Shown here in pieces: positions 38,184 to 50,530 of a DNA stretch of 64,000 nt. Under the pieces are notes generated by a model. It did no database searches, had not been told where the DNA came from, and saw only the letters and a list, made by a program, of their open reading frames with translations. A program made the translations under genes and the position numbers. Position 1 is the first letter of the stretch. Every line of letters starts with the position of its first letter. Source of the DNA: Enterococcus columbae DSM 7374 = ATCC 51263 (lineage in GTDB: Bacteria > Bacillota > Bacilli > Lactobacillales > Enterococcaceae); contig NZ_KE136347.1 of NCBI RefSeq assembly GCF_000406925.1, positions 534,025-598,024 on the forward strand, in the 5' to 3' direction.

Positions 38184-41100
38184 TTAGATTGCTTGGGTAG
38201 TAAAGGCTTGAGATTCCATTACTTTTAAAATAGCATCAGCGGTATCTAATGAGGTAAATAAAGGGACCCCATGTTCCACAGCTTCACGACGAATATAAAA
38301 ACCATCTTCAGCATTGTTTTGACGATTTTTATCAATCGTGTTAATGACTAATTGCAGACTACCTTCACGAATGTAATCAATCACATGTTTGTGTGCTTCT
38401 TCGGAAATTTTAGCAACTTTTTTGGTCTTTATGCCAGCTTGTTCAAAATATTCGGCGGTGCCACTTGTAGCTAAGATTGAAAAACCGATATCCACAAAAC
38501 GTTTAGCCAAAGTGAGGGCTTCTTCTTTGCTATCATCAGCAATTGTAAACAGTACTGTACCAAATGATGGAATGTGCAAGCCACTTGCTTCAAAGGCTTT
38601 ATATAATGCCTTGGCTAAGCTCTTATCAGATCCCATCACCTCGCCAGTTGATTTCATCTCAGGACCTAAGTAAGTATCGACTTTTAACAGCTTGGTAAAT
38701 GAAAAGACCGGCGCTTTAATGTGCACATTATCAGATTGAGGATATAAACCATTTTGATAACCTAAATCACTTAGTTTTTCACCTAAAATAGCACGGGTAG
38801 CAACTTGAGCCATTGGCACGCCGGTAACCTTGCTTAAAAATGGTACAGTCCGGCTTGCACGTGGATTGACCTCTATCACATACACTTGATTCTCATGAAT
38901 GACAAATTGGATATTCATCATTCCAATACAATTTAACCCTAGTGCAAGTCGTTTGGTGTAATCAACAATCGTTTCAATTTGCTGCTCAGTCAGTGTTTGT
39001 GGTGGATAAACGGCCATTGAGTCACCAGAATGGACACCAGCACGTTCAATATGCTCCATAATACCGGGAATTAACACCGTTTGACCATCACATATGGCAT
39101 CTACTTCGCATTCTTTACCCACTAAATAACGATCGACTAGTACAGGATGTTCAGGTGAGGCTTTGACTGCATTTTCCATATAATCTTCTAAATCACGTTG
39201 ATTTTGAACAATTTCCATTGCACGTCCACCTAATACATAACTTGGTCGAACCAAAACTGGAAAACCAATTCGTTTAGCAATTGCCACTGCTTCTGCTTTA
39301 TTGGTTGCTGTATCACCTGGTGGCTGTGGAATCGCTAAATCCTTCAAGGCTTGTTCAAATAAGTCACGATTTTCAGCCCGATCCAAGTCCTCAATTTGCG
39401 TACCTAAAATCTTAACCCCGTGTTTTACAAGCTTGTCTGCTAAATTAATGGCTGTTTGACCACCAAACTGGACAATCACTCCAATTGGCTGTTCTAGGTC
39501 AATGACATTTAAGACATCTTCAATCGTTAATGGTTCAAAGTATAATTTATCAGAAATTGAAAAGTCAGTTGAAACTGTTTCCGGATTACTATTCATAATG
39601 ACTGCTTCATAGCCGGCCTTTTGAATTGCTTTGACTGAATGGACGGTAGCATAGTCAAATTCTACCCCTTGACCAATTCTAATCGGACCTGAACCAAGTA
39701 CTAATACACTTGGTCGTTGACTTTTAATCGATTCATTTTCAAATTCGTATGTGCTATAAAAATAAGGGGTACTTGAATCAAACTCAGCAGCACAAGTATC
39801 GACCATTTTATAGACCGGCTTGATGTTTTGTTTTAGCCGTTCTTTTCTTAATTCATCGGGATCCATTTGCCACAATTCAGCGATTTTTCGATCAGCAAAA
39901 CCATTTTGCTTGGCCATCTTCAATAAATCATAATCATTTGGATGAGCTTTTAACGCTTGTTCAATTTCAATAATATGAAGTAATTTATCTAAGAAGAGTA
40001 AATCGATTTTAGTCATTTCGGCAATTTCTTCAATTGTAAAGCCACGGCGAAGTGCTTCGGCTAGATAAAACAGACGATCATCTTGTGCTTTCACCATTTT
40101 ATTCATTAAAATATGGTCAGAAACTTCAGTAAATTCTGGAATTTCCACATGATACGTCCCAATTTCTAATGAACGCACTGCCTTTAATAAAGCTTCTTCA
40201 ATATTTCGACCAATTGCCATTACTTCTCCGGTTGCCTTCATTTGCGTGCCAAGTAAACGTTCGCCACTTTCAAACTTATCAAAAGGCCAACGTGGAATTT
40301 TAGCTACCACATAGTCTAAGGCTGGCTCAAATTCAGCAAAGGTTGTCCCAGTTACTGGATTTTTCATTTCGTCTAAGGTTAAACCAACCGCAATTTTAGC
40401 AGCAAGTTTGGCAATTGGATAACCAGTAGCTTTACTTGCTAGGGCTGACGAACGAGAGACACGTGGGTTTACTTCGATGACATAGTAATTAAAGCTATGT
40501 GGGTCTAATGCTAGCTGTACGTTACAGCCACCTTCAATTTTTAAGGCCCGAATAATTGATAATGAAGCATCGCGTAGCATTTGATATTCATAATCAGATA
40601 ACGTTTGACTTGGCGCAAAGACGATAGAATCACCTGTATGAATCCCCACTGGATCAAAGTTTTCCATGTTACAAACAACAATCGCATTATCCGCACTATC
40701 ACGCATCACTTCATATTCAATTTCTTTAAAGCCAGCAATACTGCGTTCGATTAAACACTGAGTCACTGGCGATAAAGCCAAGCCGTTTTCAGCAATAATC
40801 CGTAATTCTTCTTCGTTGTGACACATTCCGCCCCCTGTTCCGCCTAGGGTAAAGGCAGGACGAACAATCACAGGGTAGCCAATGGTTTTCGCAAAATCTA
40901 TTGCTCCTTGTACATTGTTGATAATGGTTGATTCAGGAATCGGTTGATTTAGAGTCTCCATTAATTGCTTAAATTGATCGCGATCTTCTGCTTGATCAAT
41001 CGCAGATAGCTTGGTTCCTAATAATTCGATACCTAGCTCATCTAAGATACCTGATTGGGCTAACTCCATTGCCATATTTAAGCCAGTCTGTCCACCTAAA

Positions 41101-41366
41101 GTCGGTAAAATTGCGTCAGGCTGTTCTTTGCGTAAAATTCTAGAAATAAACTCAAAAGTGATTGGTTCGATATAAACTTTATCAGCAATTTCTTTATCAG
41201 TCATAATGGTAGCCGGATTAGAATTCACCAAAACTACTTCATAACCCTCTTCTTTTAATGCTAGACAGGCTTGTGTTCCTGCGTAGTCAAATTCGGCAGC
41301 CTGACCAATAATAATTGGCCCAGAACCGATGACTAAAATTTTATGAATATCTGTACGTTTAGGCAT
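38184..41366 (-). CDS. carB: carbamoyl-phosphate synthase large subunit
   Basis: Builds carbamoyl phosphate from bicarbonate, ammonia and two ATP. The 1060-residue protein has two homologous ATP-grasp halves (first about 1-400, second about 550-935; each with a GSGPIxIGQ motif), an oligomerisation domain between, and a C-terminal MGS-like allosteric domain (about 936-1060, [19 protein letters not shown]) for UMP/IMP. Its start overlaps the carA stop by 8 bases. Confidence 0.97.
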   Translation of the reverse strand: MPKRTDIHKILVIGSGPIIIGQAAEFDYAGTQACLALKEEGYEVVLVNSNPATIMTDKEIADKVYIEPITFEFISRILRKEQPDAILPTLGGQTGLNMAMELAQSGILDELGIELLGTKLSAIDQAEDRDQFKQLMETLNQPIPESTIINNVQGAIDFAKTIGYPVIVRPAFTLGGTGGGMCHNEEELRIIAENGLALSPVTQCLIERSIAGFKEIEYEVMRDSADNAIVVCNMENFDPVGIHTGDSIVFAPSQTLSDYEYQMLRDASLSIIRALKIEGGCNVQLALDPHSFNYYVIEVNPRVSRSSALASKATGYPIAKLAAKIAVGLTLDEMKNPVTGTTFAEFEPALDYVVAKIPRWPFDKFESGERLLGTQMKATGEVMAIGRNIEEALLKAVRSLEIGTYHVEIPEFTEVSDHILMNKMVKAQDDRLFYLAEALRRGFTIEEIAEMTKIDLLFLDKLLHIIEIEQALKAHPNDYDLLKMAKQNGFADRKIAELWQMDPDELRKERLKQNIKPVYKMVDTCAAEFDSSTPYFYSTYEFENESIKSQRPSVLVLGSGPIRIGQGVEFDYATVHSVKAIQKAGYEAVIMNSNPETVSTDFSISDKLYFEPLTIEDVLNVIDLEQPIGVIVQFGGQTAINLADKLVKHGVKILGTQIEDLDRAENRDLFEQALKDLAIPQPPGDTATNKAEAVAIAKRIGFPVLVRPSYVLGGRAMEIVQNQRDLEDYMENAVKASPEHPVLVDRYLVGKECEVDAICDGQTVLIPGIMEHIERAGVHSGDSMAVYPPQTLTEQQIETIVDYTKRLALGLNCIGMMNIQFVIHENQVYVIEVNPRASRTVPFLSKVTGVPMAQVATRAILGEKLSDLGYQNGLYPQSDNVHIKAPVFSFTKLLKVDTYLGPEMKSTGEVMGSDKSLAKALYKAFEASGLHIPSFGTVLFTIADDSKEEALTLAKRFVDIGFSILATSGTAEYFEQAGIKTKKVAKISEEAHKHVIDYIREGSLQLVINTIDKNRQNNAEDGFYIRREAVEHGVPLFTSLDTADAILKVMESQAFTTQAI

Positions 41367-42444
41367 TTTTATGCTCCTTCCATGCTTCCATCATTTCAAT
41401 AAATTCATCAAACAAATGCAAGGCATCGTGTGGTCCTGGTGCTGCATCAGGGTGAAACTGTACGCTAAAGGCCGGGAACTTACGATGTCTCACCCCTTCA
41501 ATCGTACCATCATTAATTTCAACATGCGTAATCAATAACTTTTCAGGATCAATTGATTTTTCATCCACCGCATAGCCATGATTTTGTGAAGTAAAATCAA
41601 TTCGCCCGGTCGCAATTTCTCTAACTGGATGATTTAGCCCACGATGACCAAATTTCATTTTAAAGGTGTCTGCACCATTGGCTAATGAAAACAATTGGTG
41701 GCCTAAGCAGATACCGAAAATCGGCACTTTTCCTTGAATTCCTTGAATCATTTCAATTGCTTCAGGTACATTTTTAGGATCACCTGGTCCATTGGTTAAC
41801 ATCACCCCATCTGGAGATAGTTCTAAAATTTCTTGAGCAGAAACATTGTAAGGTAATACAGTCAAATTACATTGTCTTTTAGACAGTTCACGCATAATAC
41901 TGTGTTTTAGTCCAAAATCAATCACGACTACGTTTAGTCCAGTACCAGGACTTGGATAAGGTTTTGCTGTAGAAACTTGTGCAACTTGATTAGTTGGTAA
42001 TACAGCGGCTTTTAATTGATCAAAGGCATGATGGAATTCATCACTAATATCTACAATACTTGCTTTCATTGTGCCATGCTGACGAATCTTACGGGTTAAA
42101 GCACGGGTATCAATCCCTGCAATCCCTGGAATCCCTTTGCGCTTTAAAAATTCATCTAGCGTCATTTTATTTCGCCAATTGCTCCCTAAGCGTGCATGCT
42201 CTTTTACAACAACGCCTTTACAGGTTGGAGCAATTGATTCATAGTCGTCTCTATTTACCCCGTAATTTCCCACCATTGGATAGGTGAAAGTAATAATTTG
42301 TCCATTAAAACTTTGATCGGTAATTGTTTCTTGGTATCCAGTCATGCTGGTGGTAAAAACCAATTCACCAACGACACTATTGGTGGCACCGAATCCTTCT
42401 CCTTCAAAATACGTGCCATCTTCTAAAATTAACCAACGTTTCAT
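41359..42444 (-). CDS. carA: carbamoyl-phosphate synthase small subunit (glutaminase)
   Basis: Releases ammonia from glutamine for CarB. The class I glutamine amidotransferase triad is visible: the nucleophile in [10 protein letters not shown] and the His in [12 protein letters not shown]. The N-terminal CPSase domain includes [22 protein letters not shown], seen by its TSMTGYQE motif. Start 42444 is preferred to 42456 because AAAGGA then has usable spacing. 361 residues. Confidence 0.96.
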   Translation of the reverse strand: MKRWLILEDGTYFEGEGFGATNSVVGELVFTTSMTGYQETITDQSFNGQIITFTYPMVGNYGVNRDDYESIAPTCKGVVVKEHARLGSNWRNKMTLDEFLKRKGIPGIAGIDTRALTRKIRQHGTMKASIVDISDEFHHAFDQLKAAVLPTNQVAQVSTAKPYPSPGTGLNVVVIDFGLKHSIMRELSKRQCNLTVLPYNVSAQEILELSPDGVMLTNGPGDPKNVPEAIEMIQGIQGKVPIFGICLGHQLFSLANGADTFKMKFGHRGLNHPVREIATGRIDFTSQNHGYAVDEKSIDPEKLLITHVEINDGTIEGVRHRKFPAFSVQFHPDAAPGPHDALHLFDEFIEMMEAWKEHKNA

Positions 42445-42445
42445 T

Positions 42446-43729
42446 TTATTTCCCATCCTTTTTCCAAACTAGTTTGCCATCAACAAAGGTATAGCTTGTG
42501 TCACCGTATAATTTCCAACCAACAAATGGGGTGTTCTTGCCTTGAGATAGGAATGCTTGATCATTTACTTGATAAGCTTGTTCAAGATTGAATACGGCTA
42601 AATCGGCTTTGGCACCGATTTGTAATTTTCCAGCAGGTAGATTAAAAATTTCAGCAGGCTTTGTTGCCATCCAGTTAATGACTTGCTCTAATGTAAAAAT
42701 ATTTGTTTTTACAAAATGGGTGTAGATTAATTGAAAGGCATATTCAGAACCAACTATACCAAAGGGTGCCTTTAAAAACGATTGACATTTTTCTTCATGA
42801 CCATGAGGCGCGTGATCCGTTGAGATACAATCGATTGTTCCATCTAGTAAGCCTTCAATTAATGCTTTTTGGTCTTCACTTGCTCTCAGCGGCGGATTCA
42901 TCTTCCAAAAGCCATGATCTTCAGGTATATCCATATCGGTTAATAATAAATGATGAGGACATACCTCACAGGTTACGTGCACACCAGCTTTTTTGGCCTC
43001 GCGAATAATGCGGACACTTTCTTTGGTTGAGACATGGCAAACATGATAATGCACGCCAGTTTCTTCAGCTAAAATTAAATCACGAGCAATTTGTGAGCTT
43101 TCTGTTGCACTTAAAATACCTGGTAAGCCTAATTCTGCTGCACGTTTACCAGCATGCATCACTCCACCAAATAATAAAGACTCATCTTCAGTATGCGCTA
43201 CGATTGCCATCTTATTTTTGGCTGCTTCTTTCATTGCTAGATACATTGTTCCGGCAGTTTGTACACCAACCCCATCATTGGTAAAAGCAAAAGCACCTGC
43301 TTGCTTTAATGCCACTTGATCGGTTAGTTCCTCACTTTTTAATTTTTTGGTAATAGAAGCATATTGATGAACTTTGACTACGGCATCTTTTTTAATAATG
43401 TCTTGTACTAGTTCAAAATTTTCCACACTATCAGGTACAGGATTCAGATTGGGCATGGCACAAACACTCGTAAATCCACCTCTAGCTGCAGCCATACTAC
43501 CAGTCTTAATGGTTTCCTTATAGGTAAAGCCTGGTTCTCTAAAGTGTACATGGACATCAACTAAACCAGGAGTGACTAATTGTCCTTGTAAATCAATTAC
43601 TTGATCGAAGTTTTTTTCTTCAAAAGCTAAACCAATTGCATGAATGGTATCCTCTTCAATCCAAATATCTGCAGTTTGTAGTTGATTTTTAGCCACATTA
43701 ATCTTGCCGTTTTTGAGTAAAGTTCTCAT
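42446..43729 (-). CDS. pyrC: dihydroorotase
   Basis: Cyclises carbamoyl aspartate to dihydroorotate. Class I amidohydrolase with [14 protein letters not shown] metal motif, [10 protein letters not shown], and [13 protein letters not shown] 43729 is chosen (AAAGGAGAG 8 bases upstream) rather than the frame opening at 43762, giving 427 residues, the usual length. Ends just before carA. Confidence 0.96.
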   Translation of the reverse strand: MRTLLKNGKINVAKNQLQTADIWIEEDTIHAIGLAFEEKNFDQVIDLQGQLVTPGLVDVHVHFREPGFTYKETIKTGSMAAARGGFTSVCAMPNLNPVPDSVENFELVQDIIKKDAVVKVHQYASITKKLKSEELTDQVALKQAGAFAFTNDGVGVQTAGTMYLAMKEAAKNKMAIVAHTEDESLLFGGVMHAGKRAAELGLPGILSATESSQIARDLILAEETGVHYHVCHVSTKESVRIIREAKKAGVHVTCEVCPHHLLLTDMDIPEDHGFWKMNPPLRASEDQKALIEGLLDGTIDCISTDHAPHGHEEKCQSFLKAPFGIVGSEYAFQLIYTHFVKTNIFTLEQVINWMATKPAEIFNLPAGKLQIGAKADLAVFNLEQAYQVNDQAFLSQGKNTPFVGWKLYGDTSYTFVDGKLVWKKDGK

Positions 43730-43748
43730 CTTATTGTCTCTCCTTTTT

Positions 43749-44675
43749 TTATGCTTTGCCATTTAATACTGCTTCTAAAATCGCCATTCGCATGTATACC
43801 CCATTAGTCATTTGTTGAACAATCCTAGAGGGTAAGCTCTCGACTAATTGATCGGCCAATTCAACATCACGATTGACTGGCGCAGGATGCATGATAATCG
43901 CTGATTTTTTCATTCTTTTGGCACGTTCGATGGTTAATCCATAGGCTTGATGATAAGCTTCTTTAGAGAAATGATTTTCTCCAACATGCCGTTCATGTTG
44001 CACTCTAAGCATCATCATGACATCCACCTCTTCAACTAATTCATCCAATGGTAGATAGTGTCCGTAAACTTCAAAGGCTTCATCATACCATTCTTTTGGT
44101 CCAGAAAAATAAACCTGGGCACCTAATCTTTTTAAGAGCTGCATATTCGATTTGGCCACTCTTGAATGTGTAATATCACCAACAATTGCTACCTTTAAGC
44201 CTTCAAAATAACCAAATTCCTCATAAATGGTCATTAAATCTAATAAACATTGACTAGGATGTTGTCCACTACCATCGCCTCCGTTGATAATACTGCACTG
44301 TATACTTTTACTCTCCACCAATTCATGATAATAATTTTCATCAGAATGGCGAATGACAACCGCATCCACTCCTAAAGCCGACATGGTAAGAATCGTATCA
44401 TATAAGGTTTCACCCTTTTGAACGGAACTAGTCGAGGCATCAAATTCAATCACTTCTAATCCTAATTTTTTCTCTGCAACCTCAAAGCTTTTGTGGGTGC
44501 GAGTACTATTCTCAAAAAATAAATTTGCAACAAAATACTGAGGTTTATTTAAAATACATCTCGCGCCTTTTTTAAATTGACTGGCACGCTTGATTAAACC
44601 CATCACTTCTTCATCGGTTAAGGCTTCTACTGTTAATAAATGTTTTAAACTGATTTCTTGAGATTGGATAATCAT
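43749..44675 (-). CDS. pyrB: aspartate carbamoyltransferase catalytic subunit
   Basis: Joins carbamoyl phosphate and aspartate. Carbamoyl-phosphate loop [16 protein letters not shown] and the aspartate-side [11 protein letters not shown] motif are intact; 308 residues. No PyrI regulatory subunit is nearby, as usual in Firmicutes. It follows pyrR after 16 bases with no second attenuator and no uracil permease gene between. Confidence 0.97.
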   Translation of the reverse strand: MIIQSQEISLKHLLTVEALTDEEVMGLIKRASQFKKGARCILNKPQYFVANLFFENSTRTHKSFEVAEKKLGLEVIEFDASTSSVQKGETLYDTILTMSALGVDAVVIRHSDENYYHELVESKSIQCSIINGGDGSGQHPSQCLLDLMTIYEEFGYFEGLKVAIVGDITHSRVAKSNMQLLKRLGAQVYFSGPKEWYDEAFEVYGHYLPLDELVEEVDVMMMLRVQHERHVGENHFSKEAYHQAYGLTIERAKRMKKSAIIMHPAPVNRDVELADQLVESLPSRIVQQMTNGVYMRMAILEAVLNGKA

Positions 44676-44691
44676 GATTGTCGCGCTCCTT

Positions 44692-45234
<543 letters not shown>

Positions 45235-45249
45235 TTATCCCTCCGATTG

Positions 45250-45284
45250 TAATAAAAAAACTCCTACCTGCGTAAGGTAGGAGT
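45250..45284 (-). terminator. pyr leader terminator
   Basis: Minus strand actcctacc with ggtaggagt (45276-45284 and 45260-45268), then TTTTTTT. It is the attenuator terminator in front of pyrR. Confidence 0.9.
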
Positions 45285-45386
45285 GAAGTTCACAAAAATA
45301 TACAAAATACCCTTAAAGCCTAGACGAATCCTACTAATTATATCGTAAAAGTGTACAAAAACGCCTAAGATTTCTTTTTGGTCGCT

Positions 45387-45406
45387 TCCTTCTTAGCCTC
45401 ACGGGA
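45387..45406 (-). promoter_or_regulatory. PyrR binding loop in the pyr leader
   Basis: The RNA reads TCCCGTGAGGCTAAGAAGGA, matching the conserved PyrR anti-antiterminator hairpin (UCC...GAGGCU...AGGA). CTAAGA of this loop can instead pair with TCTTAG about 30 bases downstream (antiterminator). Confidence 0.85.
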
Positions 45407-45442
45407 CTAAACTTAAAGGAGAATTATTTATATGTTACACAT

Positions 45443-45471
45443 ACTATACTCTTTATAAGATTAAAATGCAA
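45443..45471 (-). promoter_or_regulatory. pyr operon promoter
   Basis: Minus strand TTGCAT (45471-45466), 17 bases, TATAGT (45448-45443), upstream of the PyrR leader. Confidence 0.75.
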
Positions 45472-45562
45472 CGAATTTTATTAAAAAGTTTTATTTTTAT
45501 CTTTTATTAAGCGTATAAAAGATAAAATTACATGAATCATTCATTTAAAAAAATAAAAAAAG

Positions 45563-46474
45563 CTAAACTGTTTTACGTAAATCCGCCAAGGTCTGAGTAA
45601 AGATTGTTGGTAATGGTGTGGTAAATTCCATCCACTCGCCAGTGGTCGGATGCGTAAAGCCAAGCGTTTGGGCGTGTAAAAATTGGCCATTTCCCTTTAA
45701 GGTTTTACGTGGACCGTAGACTGGATCACCAGCTAAAGGATAGCCAATATATTGCATGTGTACTCTAATTTGATGGGTCCGACCAGTTTCTAATTTTAAT
45801 TCAATTAAAGTAAAATCGTTAAAGCGCTCCAGTACCGTAAAATGAGTGACTGCATGCTTGCCCTCTTCAACAACCGCTTGTTTCTTACGATCTTGCTTAC
45901 TTCTGCCAATTGGCGCTGTAATCGTGCCCTTATCATGGGGAATCACACCATGAACCAAAGCAACATATTTTCTTAATGACGTTTTTTCTTTGAGCTGTTC
46001 GGCTAATTTTTCATGAGCGAAATCATTTTTCGCAATCATCAGTAAGCCAGAGGTATCCTTATCAATTCGATGGACAATGCCTGGGCGAATCACATCATTG
46101 ATTGTTGACAAGTCTTTTAAATGATACAATAATGCATTCACTAATGTTCCTTGAGGATGACCGGCTGATGGATGAACGACCATGCCTTGTGGTTTATTTA
46201 CTACTGCTACATCGGCATCTTCATATAAAATTTCTAATGGGATATTTTCTGGAATTAATGTCAATTCCTTGGGTTCAGGTAATTGAATGGTAATTGACAT
46301 GGGTTCCTTTACTTTGTAATTGGCTTTTAAGGCTTGCTTGGTTTGGTCATCAAACACCAAACCTTCTTTTAACCACTGCTGGATTTGCGAGCGGCTATAA
46401 GCTGGCAAACATTCATTCATCACCTTATCTAATCGTCCTGTCTGTTCTTGTATATTGAGTTGAATACTTGTCAT
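45563..46474 (-). CDS. RluD-like 23S rRNA pseudouridine synthase
   Basis: Isomerises uridines in large-subunit rRNA. An S4 RNA-binding domain (about 10-75, RLDKVMNECLPAYSRSQIQQ begins it) precedes the RluA-type catalytic domain with HRIDKDTSGLLMIAK containing the catalytic aspartate, and LETGRTHQIRVH. 303 residues. Its ATG overlaps the lspA stop by 4 bases; lspA-rluD coupling is common in Firmicutes. Confidence 0.93.
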   Translation of the reverse strand: MTSIQLNIQEQTGRLDKVMNECLPAYSRSQIQQWLKEGLVFDDQTKQALKANYKVKEPMSITIQLPEPKELTLIPENIPLEILYEDADVAVVNKPQGMVVHPSAGHPQGTLVNALLYHLKDLSTINDVIRPGIVHRIDKDTSGLLMIAKNDFAHEKLAEQLKEKTSLRKYVALVHGVIPHDKGTITAPIGRSKQDRKKQAVVEEGKHAVTHFTVLERFNDFTLIELKLETGRTHQIRVHMQYIGYPLAGDPVYGPRKTLKGNGQFLHAQTLGFTHPTTGEWMEFTTPLPTIFTQTLADLRKTV

Positions 46475-46929
46475 TTTTTAAAACGCTCCTCAAATAAAAT
46501 ATAAATAAAAATAAAGATAACGCCAATAGTTAGCTCTACATCGGCTAAATTAAAAATAGGAAATTGTATAAAATCGGTTTTAAACATATCCACGACATAG
46601 CCTAATCGAATGCGATCGATAAAATTTCCCAAAGTCCCACCTAAAATTAAGGCTACCCCTAATGAAAAGATTCGACCGTTCCGATAGTATTTGACTAATA
46701 GATAGCTTAGTACAGCGATGGCGACAACTGAGATAATTGTAAAAAACCACATTTTCCCTTCAAAAATACTCCAGGCTGCTCCAGTATTACGGATATGGTA
46801 TAAGGATAAAATATTTGGCAGTAAGGCCGTTTGCTGACCTAATTCAAGGTTAGCCACCACCCAATATTTAACCAATTGATCAGCAATTGCCAAAATAATG
46901 GCTAAAATAAAATAAAAAAACACACTCAT
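46471..46929 (-). CDS. lspA: lipoprotein signal peptidase II
   Basis: Membrane aspartyl protease that removes signal peptides from prolipoproteins such as the cyclophilin in this window. It has four membrane segments and the catalytic aspartates in GNFIDRIRLGYVVD and FNLADVELT; the NTGAAWS motif is also present. 152 residues. Overlaps both neighbours by 4 bases. Confidence 0.96.
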   Translation of the reverse strand: MSVFFYFILAIILAIADQLVKYWVVANLELGQQTALLPNILSLYHIRNTGAAWSIFEGKMWFFTIISVVAIAVLSYLLVKYYRNGRIFSLGVALILGGTLGNFIDRIRLGYVVDMFKTDFIQFPIFNLADVELTIGVIFIFIYILFEERFKK

Positions 46930-47630
46930 TCACTCTTTTCTTCGATATTGATAAAATCCCGTGGGCGAATAATGCCAACAATAGATAGATTATTCGATAC
47001 AACCTCAGTGATAAAAATAACTTCTAAGGTCGGCTGCTGATGGAATAGACTTTCAGCTTCATCACAAGAAACTGCTTGATCCAATAAAAGATAATTCGAT
47101 TTTTTGCCATCAGCCATTAATAAGTCATTAGCGGTCAAATTTTGTAAATTCAGTAGTTGATTTTGGGTAGCATAGCGCGCAAACCAATAGCCTAGCATTC
47201 TTAAAGTGATCACACCAATTAATTGACCCTGATGCTGCAAGGGAAACTGAGAATATTTCTTCTTTTCGGCTATTTTCAGCAATTCTAATAAAGGAGTATT
47301 TTTTTCAAACATTACCACTTTTTTACTAAATAATTGGCCGATTGTTTTGGGTTTGATTAACGCTTGTTCAATTTCTTGAATTCGTATCACTGCCCAATCA
47401 TTCGGCTCAGCAATCACAAATTCAGGTAGAACCTTATCGTGAACAATAGCATTTCTCAGCTGAGCAAATTGATAAAGATCTTCTTCGTATTTTTTTACAC
47501 TTACATGCCCTTTTTTGCTTACCAAACGGACCATTTGGCTAAATCCCATACTAGATGGTGAATCCAGTTTGGCTCGAAGCCATTTTTCAATTCGATTAAA
47601 ACTTGCTAAAAAAGTATCCGCATTAGTCAT
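46926..47630 (-). CDS. CBS-domain protein with helical N-terminal domain
   Basis: Predicted cytosolic ligand-sensing protein of 234 residues. The N-terminal part (about 1-90) is helical with FAQLRNAIVHDK, resembling small HEPN/DUF4145-like helical modules, and the C-terminal part holds a CBS pair: IGQLFSKKVVMFEKNTPLLELL and QFPLQHQGQLIGVITLRML, then DLLMADGKK to IVGIIRPRDFI. It is translationally coupled to lspA, but no functional link is known. A minus-strand TTGCAT-17-TATAGA near 47750-47720 may be the operon promoter. Confidence 0.75.
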   Translation of the reverse strand: MTNADTFLASFNRIEKWLRAKLDSPSSMGFSQMVRLVSKKGHVSVKKYEEDLYQFAQLRNAIVHDKVLPEFVIAEPNDWAVIRIQEIEQALIKPKTIGQLFSKKVVMFEKNTPLLELLKIAEKKKYSQFPLQHQGQLIGVITLRMLGYWFARYATQNQLLNLQNLTANDLLMADGKKSNYLLLDQAVSCDEAESLFHQQPTLEVIFITEVVSNNLSIVGIIRPRDFINIEEKSE

Positions 47631-47749
47631 CTATTCACCACCTACAATCAATTTTAATAGGCCACTTTTGATAATCTTCAAATTCAGTTGGCTAAGTATA
47701 ACTTCATTTATCTATGAATGTCTATACCTAACAAGTATAGCATATGCAA

Positions 47750-47795
47750 TAAAAAATAGACAATCTATCCTTATAGCAAGAATGATTGTCTATTA
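47750..47795 (-). terminator. terminator after fhs
   Basis: atagacaatc (47756-47765) pairs with gattgtctat (47784-47793); on the minus strand it is followed by TTTTTTATT. Confidence 0.85.
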
Positions 47796-47804
47796 TGATA
47801 GATT

Positions 47805-49475
47805 TTAGAACAGACCAACCGCTTGACCATCACTGGTTACATCCATGTTTAAGCCAGCTGGCGTCTTAGGTAGACCAGGCATAGTCATAACATCGCCAGT
47901 TAACGCAACGATAAAACCAGCGCCTAATTTAGGAACAAATTCTCGAATGGTTACTTCGAAATCTTTTGGTGCACCTAGCTTGGTGGCGTCATCAGAAAAT
48001 GAATACTGTGTTTTAGCCATACAAACTGGTAAATGTTGCCAGCCGTACTGTTCAAAGGTTTTAAGCTGTGCTTTAGCCTTAGCGCTAAAGTTAACCTTCT
48101 TACCGTGGTATATTTTTTCAACGATAGCCTGTGTCTTTTCTTCGATGGATTGACTATCTTGATATAAGCGTTGATAGTTACTTGGTTGTTGCTTGATTGC
48201 TTCAACTACTGCTTTAGCAAGGTCAAGACCACCTTTACCACCTTCACCCCAAACATTTGCACGTCTAACCGTCACGTTCAATTCCTGGCATAATTGCGTA
48301 AGCACATCAAATTCAGCTTCGGTATCACTCACAAATTGATTGATTGCAACAATAACTGGGATATTGTATTGTTGCATATTTTCGATATGTTGTTTTAAAT
48401 TACTAAAGCCTCTTTTTAATGCTTCGGTATCTTCGTTAGCCAAGGCATCCTTAGCGAGTCCACCATGCATCTTCAAGGCGCGAATAGTAGCTACAATGAC
48501 AATAGCATCGGGTGCCTTAGATAGATGAGGAACCTTTATATCCAAGAATTTTTCAGCGCCTAAATCTGCCCCGAATCCAGCTTCGGTTACCACATAATCT
48601 GCTAGTTTCAACGCACTCTGAGTAGCTAATACACTATTACAACCATGAGCAATATTAGCAAAAGGGCCACCATGTACGAAGGCAGGCGTGCCTTCGATGG
48701 TTTGTACAAGATTTGGCTTTAAGGCATCCTTTAACAGTAACGCCATCGCGCCTTGGACACCAAGTTGGCTAACAGTTACCGGCTTACGATCATAGGTATA
48801 ACCAATCACGATATTGCCTAAACGTGCTTTAAGATTATCAATATCTGTTGCCAGACATAAAATAGCCATAATTTCACTGGCTACTGTAATATCAAAGCCA
48901 TCTTCACGTGGTACACCTTGAACTGGTCCGCCTAACCCAACAATTACCTGTCTCAATGCACGATCATTTAAATCAACAACCCGTTTCCAGATTACACGTC
49001 GGCTATCGATATTTAAAGTATTTCCTTGATGAATGTGATTATCTATAAAGGCAGATAATGCATTATTGGCAGTCGTAATGGCATGCATATCCCCAGTGAA
49101 ATGTAGGTTAATATCTTCCATCGGTAAAACCTGAGCATAACCGCCACCAGTTGCGCCTCCTTTCACGCCCATCACGGGACCTAGTGATGGTTCACGTAAG
49201 GCAATCATCGTTTGACAATCCAATTGATTTAACGCATCAGCCAAACCGATCGTCACGGTCGATTTGCCCTCGCCAGCTGGTGTCGGATTAATCGCCGTCA
49301 CCAAGATTAATTTACCATCGTTTCGACTATTAAGCTTTTGAATGGTTTCGTACCCCACCTTCGCTTTGTATTTGCCATATAATTCTAAGTCATCTGCCGC
49401 TAGCCCTATTTTTTCAGCAATTTGAACAATCGGTTTTAATTCAACTGCTTGAGAGATTTCGATATCAGTTTTCAA
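47805..49475 (-). CDS. fhs: formate-tetrahydrofolate ligase
   Basis: Makes 10-formyl-tetrahydrofolate from formate, THF and ATP for purine and initiator-tRNA formylation. The P-loop [14 protein letters not shown], the [20 protein letters not shown] signature and [13 protein letters not shown] are present. The open frame begins at 49517, but TTG 49475 is preceded by AAGGAG at 7 bases and gives 556 residues (MKTDIEISQ...), the standard length, so a TTG start is likely. Confidence 0.96.
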   Translation of the reverse strand: MKTDIEISQAVELKPIVQIAEKIGLAADDLELYGKYKAKVGYETIQKLNSRNDGKLILVTAINPTPAGEGKSTVTIGLADALNQLDCQTMIALREPSLGPVMGVKGGATGGGYAQVLPMEDINLHFTGDMHAITTANNALSAFIDNHIHQGNTLNIDSRRVIWKRVVDLNDRALRQVIVGLGGPVQGVPREDGFDITVASEIMAILCLATDIDNLKARLGNIVIGYTYDRKPVTVSQLGVQGAMALLLKDALKPNLVQTIEGTPAFVHGGPFANIAHGCNSVLATQSALKLADYVVTEAGFGADLGAEKFLDIKVPHLSKAPDAIVIVATIRALKMHGGLAKDALANEDTEALKRGFSNLKQHIENMQQYNIPVIVAINQFVSDTEAEFDVLTQLCQELNVTVRRANVWGEGGKGGLDLAKAVVEAIKQQPSNYQRLYQDSQSIEEKTQAIVEKIYHGKKVNFSAKAKAQLKTFEQYGWQHLPVCMAKTQYSFSDDATKLGAPKDFEVTIREFVPKLGAGFIVALTGDVMTMPGLPKTPAGLNMDVTSDGQAVGLF

Positions 49476-49576
49476 TTTATTGCTCCTTTTTACGAATGTT
49501 TTGTTTCTGTTTTCCATTTTTCGTTAAGTTATAATCGAATTATACTCTATTTTTCATCAAAATGCATCCTTTTTAT

Positions 49577-49633
49577 TAAACAAAACTCCTCAGCATCAAT
49601 AGATCAATACAAAATCTATCCATACTGAGGAGT
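49577..49633 (-). terminator. terminator after the ebsA-like gene
   Basis: actcctcag (49585-49593) pairs with ctgaggagt (49625-49633), with an inner atagat/atctat stem, followed on the minus strand by TTTTGTTT. Confidence 0.8.
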
Positions 49634-49639
49634 CAGCTC

Positions 49640-50041
49640 TTAAATTTGGCTAATTAAATGCTTTTGGCCAGCCTTTTCCAATTCATTCAAAAAAATTGCT
49701 AATGCCTTTTTAGACATTCTAAATTGCATTGTCGCAAAAGTTGTCTTTAGGGTGATTTCTTGCTTTTTAATTTCAATTTTTTGAATCGAATGAAATTGAA
49801 TAATACTCACCTTCCAAAATCTAGCATAGTGAATCACCAATTGCTGATTACTAATAATTAAGACTCTTTTAAAGCCAATAATAATAAAAATTAGTCCTAA
49901 TGCCATCACTAAATTGCTTGTTAAATAAGGACGAGTGTTTTCTAAAGCAAGAATTAACCCATAAAAAACAATGCAAAAAGCAATGGACCAATAGATAATG
50001 AAAGAGGATAGCTCAGGCTGCCAATGGAGTTTTTTATTCAT
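49640..50041 (-). CDS. EbsA-like membrane protein
   Basis: 133-residue protein with two membrane segments (about 13-33 and 40-60) followed by a PH-like beta domain (RVLIISNQQLVIHYARFW, IQKIEIKKQEITLKT). This layout matches the enterococcal EbsA-type family, linked by name to surface aggregation/LTA binding work but without an established biochemical function. Divergent from an RNase HI gene. Confidence 0.6.
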   Translation of the reverse strand: MNKKLHWQPELSSFIIYWSIAFCIVFYGLILALENTRPYLTSNLVMALGLIFIIIGFKRVLIISNQQLVIHYARFWKVSIIQFHSIQKIEIKKQEITLKTTFATMQFRMSKKALAIFLNELEKAGQKHLISQI

Positions 50042-50119
50042 TTTTCCTTCCTTACAAATGTTTATTTTTTTGTTATACTATATTAACGATATTTAATTTG
50101 AAATAAAGGAGTGTCCGTC

Positions 50120-50530
50120 ATGATTAAAGCCTATATTGATGCTGCAGTAAAAGGAAATACAGGCCCCGCTGGAATAGGTGTTGTTCTAATTGAAAATGGC
50201 AAGCAAGAACAAATCAAAACAAGCCTACCTTTAGATTTAAATAACCATCAAGCAGAATTTGAAGCTTTGATTTTTTTGCTTGACGAATTATTGAAAAGAA
50301 AACAAACAAACTCGATTATTCAAATTTATTCAGATAGTAAAATTGTAGTGCAAACAATCGAAAAAAACCATACAACAAATGGGTTGTTTACTAAATATTT
50401 AAATATCATTAATCATAAACTATCTTTTTTCACCTCTTGCTATCTTCAGTGGATACCTGAAGCAAAAAATAAAGGAGCCGATAATTTAGCAAAACAAGCG
50501 TTAAAGTCAACCTTAAAGAATCGGCGATAG
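50120..50530 (+). CDS. ribonuclease HI family protein
   Basis: Predicted RNA-DNA hybrid nuclease. The acidic residues are placed as in RNase HI: YIDAA (Asp), HQAEFEALIFLL (Glu), IYSDSKIVV (Asp) and NKGADNLAKQAL (Asp). 136 residues from ATG 50120, chosen because AAAGGAG lies 9 bases upstream; the GTG at 50111 overlaps that site. Its end overlaps the convergent cls gene by 18 bases. Confidence 0.87.
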   Translation: MIKAYIDAAVKGNTGPAGIGVVLIENGKQEQIKTSLPLDLNNHQAEFEALIFLLDELLKRKQTNSIIQIYSDSKIVVQTIEKNHTTNGLFTKYLNIINHKLSFFTSCYLQWIPEAKNKGADNLAKQALKSTLKNRR